From contig JANQQI010000023.1 of assembly GCA_028285085.1 (NCBI GenBank), positions 62,001 to 126,000 of the forward strand: a stretch of 64,000 nucleotides of DNA, written 5' to 3'. Within the stretch, counting starts at the first letter, position 1; every line of letters begins with the position of its first letter. This stretch comes from Saprospiraceae bacterium (lineage in GTDB: Bacteria; Bacteroidota; Bacteroidia; Chitinophagales; Saprospiraceae). Below, piece by piece: positions 59,005-64,000 of this stretch. The notes beneath the pieces were generated by a model. That model searched no databases, was not told the DNA's origin, and saw only the letters and a program-made list of their open reading frames with translations. The translations under genes were made by a program, and so were the position numbers.

Positions 59005-59874
59005 TTATTCTTTAAAGAATCGATCAAATCCTTTAATTTTTTCCAGAATCAATAAAACAAAATAGGCAAATGCGGAAAGGCAAAATAGCAAGGCCATAAT
59101 TTGTAAATAAAGGCCAACTGTCCATTCCAAAGCTACCTTGACCCGTTGTAAAAAGCCAATCTTGCGTTCTTTTCCTTCTCTTAAAGAAAAATGAACGGTG
59201 CAAAACTCGTTTTCATCATCAAAGTCTCCAAGGCTAACCCCCAGCGCCTGTAATTGTTGTTCAATATCGAGAATACGATTCTCTAACTGCATGTATTCCT
59301 CGATTTTACCACTTTTAGCTTTCAGGTCAATCAACGAGCTGCGTGTTTGTTCCAGCGATATTTTGCGGGCATTTAACTCTTTGTACTCGTTGGTTTTATC
59401 ATTTTTCGTAATCTGTTTGGCTTTGACCTTGCCAATGCGGATCAATTGCTGATAAAGGGAATCGAAGTTTTCGGGCGGTACGCCGATGACCATATTGAGT
59501 TGCCGATTACCGGTATTACCGCTTTTTTGCTCAAACTGAATGAGTGCTTTATGTTGCTCAACGCGCTGTCGCGCTTGCTTCTCATCTGGATCGAACTGAC
59601 TGGATTTAGTTGTGATTTGTGCGACCTTTTCGTACTTCTGATCCATGGTCATAGCGCCCTGTGAGGAGCTGTTGGACTTAGATTCATAGGCATATTCCTT
59701 GGAAGCATAATTGCGTCTGAGCCCATTGATATTGTCAAAAAAAGAACTGCTTCCCAAGTTGTCGCTGAACGTGAGGGTATAACCGTAGGCTAAGCGAAAT
59801 AAAAACAAGGCCACAAAACCGAGGATAAGAAAAAGGATGAGTTTTTTGAGTCGTTGTCGAAATGTAGAAGCCAT
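59005..59874 (-). CDS. DUF4349-type membrane protein with coiled coil
   Basis: A 289-residue protein with an N-terminal anchor (about 13-30, LILFLILGFVALFLFRLAYG), a periplasmic domain (about 35-235) and a second helix near the end (about 247-273). The periplasmic part has QYLNMVIGVPPENF-like strand RQLNMVIGVPPENFDSL, GKVKAKQITKNDKTNEYKEL and a long coiled coil, KIEEYMQLENRILDIEQQLQ, typical of DUF4349. Family members occur with exported peptides and enzymes but their role is unclear. It lies 12 bp after the dehydratase gene and 15 bp before the hydrolase. Confidence 0.82.
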   Translation of the reverse strand: MASTFRQRLKKLILFLILGFVALFLFRLAYGYTLTFSDNLGSSSFFDNINGLRRNYASKEYAYESKSNSSSQGAMTMDQKYEKVAQITTKSSQFDPDEKQARQRVEQHKALIQFEQKSGNTGNRQLNMVIGVPPENFDSLYQQLIRIGKVKAKQITKNDKTNEYKELNARKISLEQTRSSLIDLKAKSGKIEEYMQLENRILDIEQQLQALGVSLGDFDDENEFCTVHFSLREGKERKIGFLQRVKVALEWTVGLYLQIMALLFCLSAFAYFVLLILEKIKGFDRFFKE

Positions 59875-59886
59875 AGTGTATAGTGT

Positions 59887-60825
59887 TTAAAAGGGGAGTT
59901 GACTAAGATCAACATTACCACCGCTGAGAACAATACCAATTTTTTGACCCGCGAAGCGATCCTTTTCGCGAATCAGGGCCGCGAGTGGAACCGCGCAAGA
60001 TGGTTCGATGATAATCTTCATGCGTTCCCAGATCAAACGCATAGCGGCTACAATTTCGTCTTCCTCAACCCGGATGATTGCTTTGACGTACTTCTGAATG
60101 ATGGGAAAATTGATATCGCCAAGAACTGTGCGTAAACCATCGGCAATCGTATTAGCAGTAGCGTTGGTTTCAATCTGCCCGCTTTGCAAAGAACGGTAGG
60201 CGTCGTCAACCTCAAAAGGCTCGCCCGCATAAACCACACAATTTTGACCAAAGTGGGTGGCCGCCATGGCCGTTCCCGCCAGCAACCCGCCGCCGCCTAC
60301 GGGCACAAAGATCGCCTCTAAATCGGGATGATCCTCGAGTAATTCCATCGTTGCAGTACCTTGGCCGAGAATCACCTCAATTTGATTTGATGGATGGAGC
60401 GCTGTAGCGCCTTTCTGTTTTTGGATGGCAAGTGAGCCGGCTTCTCGTGCAGCGATTGTAGGGGCACATTCGGTAAGTAGGCCACCGTAACCCTGCACCG
60501 CATTTTTTTTGACTTGTGGTGCATTGGACGGCATCACGATATCGGCGGTAACGCCCAGATTTCGGGCCGCCAGAGCTACCGCCTGCGCAAAATTACCGGA
60601 GGAATGCGTTACCACGCCTCGTTGCTTTTCGGCTTCACTCAGACTTGATACCGCCGCTGAAGCCCCCCGGTATTTGAAAGAGCCGGTTTTCTGAAAATTT
60701 TCACACTTGAAATAAATGTCGGCACCGACTATTGCATTGATTTGTCGTGAACTCATCACCGGGGTGCGGTGAATCACTGGGCGAATGCGTGCATGGGTGT
60801 CGAGTAATTGTTGTTTTTCTTGCAT
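59887..60825 (-). CDS. Threonine/serine dehydratase (racemase-like), PLP-dependent
   Basis: A 312-residue fold-type II enzyme without an ACT regulatory domain, so of the catabolic or serine-racemase type. FKCENFQKTGSFKYRGA holds the Schiff-base lysine, SSGNFAQAVALAARNLG the following phosphate/carboxylate-binding loop, and FVPVGGGGLLAGTAMAA the PLP phosphate-binding glycine loop; SGGNVDLSQL closes the protein. The reaction is deamination of L-threonine or L-serine, or racemisation. It is the first gene of the operon with DUF4349 and an alpha/beta hydrolase. Confidence 0.93.
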   Translation of the reverse strand: MQEKQQLLDTHARIRPVIHRTPVMSSRQINAIVGADIYFKCENFQKTGSFKYRGASAAVSSLSEAEKQRGVVTHSSGNFAQAVALAARNLGVTADIVMPSNAPQVKKNAVQGYGGLLTECAPTIAAREAGSLAIQKQKGATALHPSNQIEVILGQGTATMELLEDHPDLEAIFVPVGGGGLLAGTAMAATHFGQNCVVYAGEPFEVDDAYRSLQSGQIETNATANTIADGLRTVLGDINFPIIQKYVKAIIRVEEDEIVAAMRLIWERMKIIIEPSCAVPLAALIREKDRFAGQKIGIVLSGGNVDLSQLPF

Positions 60826-60874
60826 GGGGAGTAAGTAATTTTATGAAGGTATGGTCCAATTGTCTGCAATGTAA

Positions 60875-60906
60875 AAGCCATCCGAATCGTCAAATTCGAA
60901 TGGCTT
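60875..60906 (-). terminator. 13-bp stem-loop downstream of the AHSA1-like gene
   Basis: Arms 60875-60887 and 60894-60906 pair over 13 bp with one mismatch and a 6-nt loop. On the minus strand the following bases are TTTTACAT-like and T-rich, so this is a likely intrinsic terminator for the gene ending at 60988, 82 bp away. Confidence 0.7.
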
Positions 60907-60987
60907 CAAAGTTAAAAAGTTTAGAGACTTCCCCGACTAATGCTGCGGGGATTTTGAATGTGCTACGTTTTATTTCTAGGAAAAATC

Positions 60988-61482
60988 TTAGGCCACCTTT
61001 GGTAGATATTCAGCCAATTGGTCGAAGGTGCTACCAAAGCCTTGCTCCATATTGGATTTCATACCGTTAAAAAAGTCAATTTCCGCTTGAGTGGCATTCA
61101 ATGGGTAGCCTTGCATCTGGACGATCGTCTGGCCATCGACCTCGGTGAGCGTTAGTTCACTGCGGATTAGTAACGGAAACAACTCGCTGAACGGCGCACG
61201 GATGACTTCTCCGTCTGCATTAGCGAAGCCACTGAGATACACTATTTTTTCTGGCTCGATGAGTGATTCATAAGTGATTTTGCCCCACATGGGGTTGTTG
61301 GGCATATCCATGAAGTAATGAAAGGCGCCGCCTTCCCGGAATTCAAAATCAACGATTTGTAAGTGACAACCTTTGGGGCCCCACCAATGAGCCAGATGCT
61401 CGGCCTGACTGAACGAGGCCCAGACGAGTTGGCGCGGGGCATCGAAAGTTCGTGTGAGTTTGAGTACGTTTTGTGCATCCAT
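60988..61482 (-). CDS. AHSA1/SRPBCC-domain protein
   Basis: A 164-residue protein of the START/Bet v 1-like fold. The opening KLTRTFDAPRQLVWASFSQAEHLAHWWGP is the AHSA1 (activator of Hsp90 ATPase-like) signature, followed by FREGGAFHYFMDMP and the C-terminal WxxF-like helix MKSNMEQGFGSTFDQLAEYL. Such proteins bind small hydrophobic ligands. Placed 105 bp downstream of an ArsR regulator on the same strand, the usual pairing in which ArsR and AHSA1 genes are co-expressed. Ligand is unknown. Confidence 0.92.
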   Translation of the reverse strand: MDAQNVLKLTRTFDAPRQLVWASFSQAEHLAHWWGPKGCHLQIVDFEFREGGAFHYFMDMPNNPMWGKITYESLIEPEKIVYLSGFANADGEVIRAPFSELFPLLIRSELTLTEVDGQTIVQMQGYPLNATQAEIDFFNGMKSNMEQGFGSTFDQLAEYLPKVA

Positions 61483-61587
61483 ATTAATCTATGTTGTGGT
61501 TAAAAAATAAACATTGTCTTGTGACTAGGCATGGCTTCGCCAGCTATCAAGCGCGGCTTGATAGCAATTTAAATAGGGGAGGTGTCC

Positions 61588-61905
61588 CTACTTTTTCTTT
61601 TGAATCTTTTTTAGATAGTCATCCAGCGCATCAAATTTCTGTTCCCAGATTGCTCGGAATTGCTCCACCCAATCGGATACTTCGGTAAGCGGTTCCACTT
61701 TGGCTTTGCAATACCGCTCTCGTCCTTGCTGCTGAATATCGAGTAGCCCACATTCCCACAGGATTTTTATATGCTTCGAAATCGCCGGTCGACTGATCGA
61801 GAATTGATCGGCAATGGCATTTAAATGCAGGCGCTCGTGCGCTACCATCTGGATAATCTCCCGTCGGGTCGGGTCGGCAATAGCTTGGAATACATCTCGT
61901 CTCAT
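61588..61905 (-). CDS. ArsR-family HTH regulator
   Basis: 105 residues from ATG 61905; a longer start at 61959 is less likely because it adds 18 residues without homology to the family. The winged HTH reads DVFQAIADPTRREIIQMVAH, then LNAIADQFSISRPAISKHIKIL (recognition helix) and LLDIQQQGRERYCKA (wing). No metal-binding cysteine set of ArsR/SmtB type is seen, so it is the ligand-independent or small-molecule type usually paired with AHSA1 proteins, as here. It probably represses its own operon. Confidence 0.92.
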   Translation of the reverse strand: MRRDVFQAIADPTRREIIQMVAHERLHLNAIADQFSISRPAISKHIKILWECGLLDIQQQGRERYCKAKVEPLTEVSDWVEQFRAIWEQKFDALDDYLKKIQKKK

Positions 61906-62114
61906 ATCAATAAGTAACTGTTCGGTTACAAATATACGTGTAACGATTTGGTTACGCAAGGATTGAGGTGTTTTTATTCTACAATATCAAATGTAGGACG
62001 AAATAGGAAAGGGGATAGAGACTGCGATCCCAAAGAAATATTTTTCAAGGGAAAGCAACCATCTTAAAATTTTCGGGCTATGTAATAGTGAATGCACTTG
62101 AATGTCTCGGATTT

Positions 62115-62651
62115 ATGCAGATAGATGACTTGTCCCTTATTGTAAAAATTAAAAAAGGAGATAAGAAGGCGATCGCCCAACTTTATCAGCGACATAAGTC
62201 GTACTGGTTTAGAATCTGTTTGAGATATGCACGCGGACGAGACGAAGCACAAGATATTTTTCAGGATGGCGTAGCCAAGGTCTTTCAGGAAATAAAAAAG
62301 TTTAATGCGGAACGAGGAACCTTTAAAGGATGGGCAAATAAAGTCTTGGTACATGAGATCATAAAATCACTAAAAAAAAGTCAATGGCAAACCTCTTTTA
62401 CAACCTTAGATACTAATCTGAGCGGAATGGATTGGAACGGAGACATTATTGAGAAAATAACCGCTAAAGAGTTAACGGCATTAATTCAAACCCTTCCATT
62501 TGGTTTTCGAATCGTGTTTAATATGTATGAGATTGAAGGGTTTTCTCATCGGGAAATTGCAGAAGAATTGAAGATTTCAATTGGTACATCAAAATCTCAA
62601 CTATCACGTGCGAAAAAAGCTTTGCAACAAAAAATACAGAAGTTGTTTTAA
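62115..62651 (+). CDS. ECF-type RNA polymerase sigma factor
   Basis: 178 residues from ATG 62115 (a GTG at 62088 would add nine). Region 2 is LIVKIKKGDKKAIAQLYQRH with RYARGRDEAQDIFQDGVAKV, the sigma-70 region 2 pattern, and region 4 is IQTLPFGFRIVFNMYEIEGF with SHREIAEELKISIGTSKSQL, the -35-recognising HTH. It is followed 12 bp later by a single-pass membrane protein that is presumably its regulator. AT-rich composition shared with that gene suggests a common origin. Confidence 0.93.
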   Translation: MQIDDLSLIVKIKKGDKKAIAQLYQRHKSYWFRICLRYARGRDEAQDIFQDGVAKVFQEIKKFNAERGTFKGWANKVLVHEIIKSLKKSQWQTSFTTLDTNLSGMDWNGDIIEKITAKELTALIQTLPFGFRIVFNMYEIEGFSHREIAEELKISIGTSKSQLSRAKKALQQKIQKLF

Positions 62652-62663
62652 AAAATAATTCAC

Positions 62664-64000
62664 ATGAAAAACAACAGTATAGGTGATTTTTTTAGGAAAA
62701 AGCTGAACGAAGATTCAATCTCAGAGGATTGGAGTAACCTTGATACTGAAGTCGATGAGCAGGTGCTAAGACGCATTTTATATTCGGGCAATTCTAAAAG
62801 TAATAAGTGGAAAAATAGTATTGTTCAAATAGGGGTTGGTGTTTTGTTTCTATTGATATGTGGATATGCTTGGCATTTGAATGAAGAATTGAAAATTGTG
62901 AAAAAAGAACTGGTGGATGTGACTTCTCCTTCTGAAATAAAACAAAGTCAAATGCTGAATCAATTTGGGGAAAGCCATAACATTTTTGCTGATCAAAAAA
63001 ATGAAAAGAAAGATCCTCTTTTTGAAACCAAGAACTTCCAACAATTTAAAAGGCAATTAATTCATGATAAAATCGAATTAGAGCAGCAATTAATGTCATT
63101 CCAATTAGCAGCTAAGCAAATCGAAGCTGAGGCCTCACATAGCAAGGATAGTCTCAACGAAATAATTGACCGATTAAAATATCGATTAGCAAGAGATCAG
63201 TATTTGGATGCAAAAATGAGAGATGATGATTTATTAAGTAATCGGCCTTTAAAGCCTTTGGAATTACCGTTGTTAGACGATTTTCTAAAAATACGACATC
63301 TCGACAGAGCCACTTTGAATCAGATAGATCCAACATCTACAACAAAATATTCTATAGCTTACGAACACATTTTACAATCATGGAATGTGCCATTTACCAG
63401 GTCGTTCGATACACATCGATTGGTCTCTGGTGGTAGCCAAAATGATTTTGTCTTGTCTCATAGTAACGGATTGATTTTTTCTTTTTCTCCCGAAAAGCAT
63501 TGGTGGATAAAATCGGGGATTAGATTTTTGAACTTAGACATAAAAAATACACAGCATTTGGCTTTAGCTTATTCTTCTCGTAACGAAGCATTGGAACCCA
63601 ATGGAGACATTAATTCTACTATTTCTACAAAACTTAATACTCCTTTTTTTACTGCAAAAAATTCGCTTGAAATCCAATTTCAACAAACTCGCTTACCTGA
63701 AGAAGAGAGTTTAATGGAATATCGATCAACAGATCATTTATCCATCTCAATGTGGCAAATGCCATTTGGCCTAGCTCGCTATATTCCCGTAAGTAAATCA
63801 TTGATTTTTATTCATGGTGGGTTACAGTTAAACGCGATTCAGATAAATGATTACACCTTTCAAACCACCGTTTTGGATGACGAACAAAATACACTTCAAA
63901 TTTTAAAAGCGAATACGGATGTTCAACAACTAAATAATCGAATCTTTTTGGGTGCTTTTGGTGAGTTCGGGATTCAAAGGTCGTTTTATCAGTCGTGGTA
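62664..64000 (+). CDS. Membrane partner of the ECF sigma factor, possible anti-sigma/barrel protein (3' end beyond window)
   Basis: The frame is open from ATG 62664 to base 64000, 445 codons, with no stop, so it is partial. A short acidic N-terminal segment (about 1-45) is followed by one membrane helix (about 53-72, SIVQIGVGVLFLLICGYAW), which is the arrangement of an anti-sigma factor with a cytoplasmic N-terminus. A coiled coil (about 130-180, rich in Gln/Glu/Lys) follows. From about residue 250 the sequence turns into alternating strands (NGLIFSFSPEKHWWIKSG, KSLIFIHGGLQLNAIQI, IFLGAFGEFGIQRSFY) like an outer-membrane barrel. A sigma-regulating role is inferred from position and topology. 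Confidence 0.75.
   Translation, partial: MKNNSIGDFFRKKLNEDSISEDWSNLDTEVDEQVLRRILYSGNSKSNKWKNSIVQIGVGVLFLLICGYAWHLNEELKIVKKELVDVTSPSEIKQSQMLNQFGESHNIFADQKNEKKDPLFETKNFQQFKRQLIHDKIELEQQLMSFQLAAKQIEAEASHSKDSLNEIIDRLKYRLARDQYLDAKMRDDDLLSNRPLKPLELPLLDDFLKIRHLDRATLNQIDPTSTTKYSIAYEHILQSWNVPFTRSFDTHRLVSGGSQNDFVLSHSNGLIFSFSPEKHWWIKSGIRFLNLDIKNTQHLALAYSSRNEALEPNGDINSTISTKLNTPFFTAKNSLEIQFQQTRLPEEESLMEYRSTDHLSISMWQMPFGLARYIPVSKSLIFIHGGLQLNAIQINDYTFQTTVLDDEQNTLQILKANTDVQQLNNRIFLGAFGEFGIQRSFYQSW

Noticed and set aside
1..64000. CRISPR arrays, insertion sequences, prophage genes, rRNA and tRNA genes
   Set aside because: No regularly spaced repeats, transposase, integrase, phage structural genes or RNA-gene signatures were seen on either strand.

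Overview
The window looks like chromosomal DNA of a Bacteroidota, most probably the Saprospiria (Lewinella/Haliscomenobacter side). The evidence is four secreted proteins with C-terminal type IX secretion (T9SS) sorting domains, many lipoproteins, LytTR/LytS signalling, TAnnTTTG-type promoters and many families typical of the phylum. The sequence is moderate in G+C, with AT-richer islands around 6.6-7.5, 25.6-29.6, 42.2-42.7, 53-55 and 62-64 kb. No rRNA, tRNA, CRISPR, prophage or transposase was found. Two genes run off the edges: a PLP decarboxylase at the left and a sigma-factor partner at the right.

Layout. 1-6.5 kb: PLP-dependent decarboxylase, a LytTR response regulator and its likely LytS-type kinase separated by an inverted S33-type hydrolase, and a lipoprotein with an HEXXH motif. 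6.6-16.7 kb: RDD-like membrane protein, SDR-type reductase, LamG/T9SS protein, M28-like lipoprotein, Crp/Fnr regulator, then a tight run (AlkD-like repair protein, EF-Tu domain-III-like protein, lipoprotein, methyltransferase), a GH43-like propeller lipoprotein and a small membrane protein. 16.8-24.7 kb: a probable low-oxygen or redox block with a kinase carrying a FixL-like haem PAS signature, a response regulator with Crp/Fnr output, two CBS proteins, a DUF4870-like protein, a beta-barrel protein, an unusual aromatic/basic envelope protein and a universal stress protein. Two FNR-like dyads lie in this block. 24.9-28.4 kb: two lipoproteins flanking a P-loop kinase/APH-like pair. 28.5-34.1 kb: a membrane-anchored DeoR-sensor-like protein, the oxidative pentose phosphate genes (zwf-pgl, divergent gnd) and a NUDIX hydrolase.

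34.1-40.5 kb: a periplasmic molybdenum hydroxylase operon (TetR regulator, dihaem cytochrome, 2Fe-2S subunit, Tat-exported Mo subunit), followed by rtcB, tatA and a TRIC-like channel. 40.6-52.4 kb: sdaA, an unknown gene, an aryl-sulfotransferase-like T9SS protein, a possible minimal calpain-like protease, an intergenic inverted-repeat element, a YncE-like T9SS propeller, an esterase lipoprotein and a 16-repeat T9SS propeller. 52.4-64 kb: a three-gene operon with two EreA/TIKI-type enzymes, YceI, a lipoprotein, a barrel protein, a threonine dehydratase/DUF4349/hydrolase operon, an ArsR-AHSA1 pair and an ECF sigma factor with a membrane partner.

The points most worth following are the FixL-like kinase with a REC-Crp response regulator and candidate FNR boxes, the calpain-like small protein, the standalone EF-Tu domain III, and the membrane-tethered DeoR-type sensor next to pentose phosphate genes. 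All functional calls come from motifs read by eye; no database search was run.
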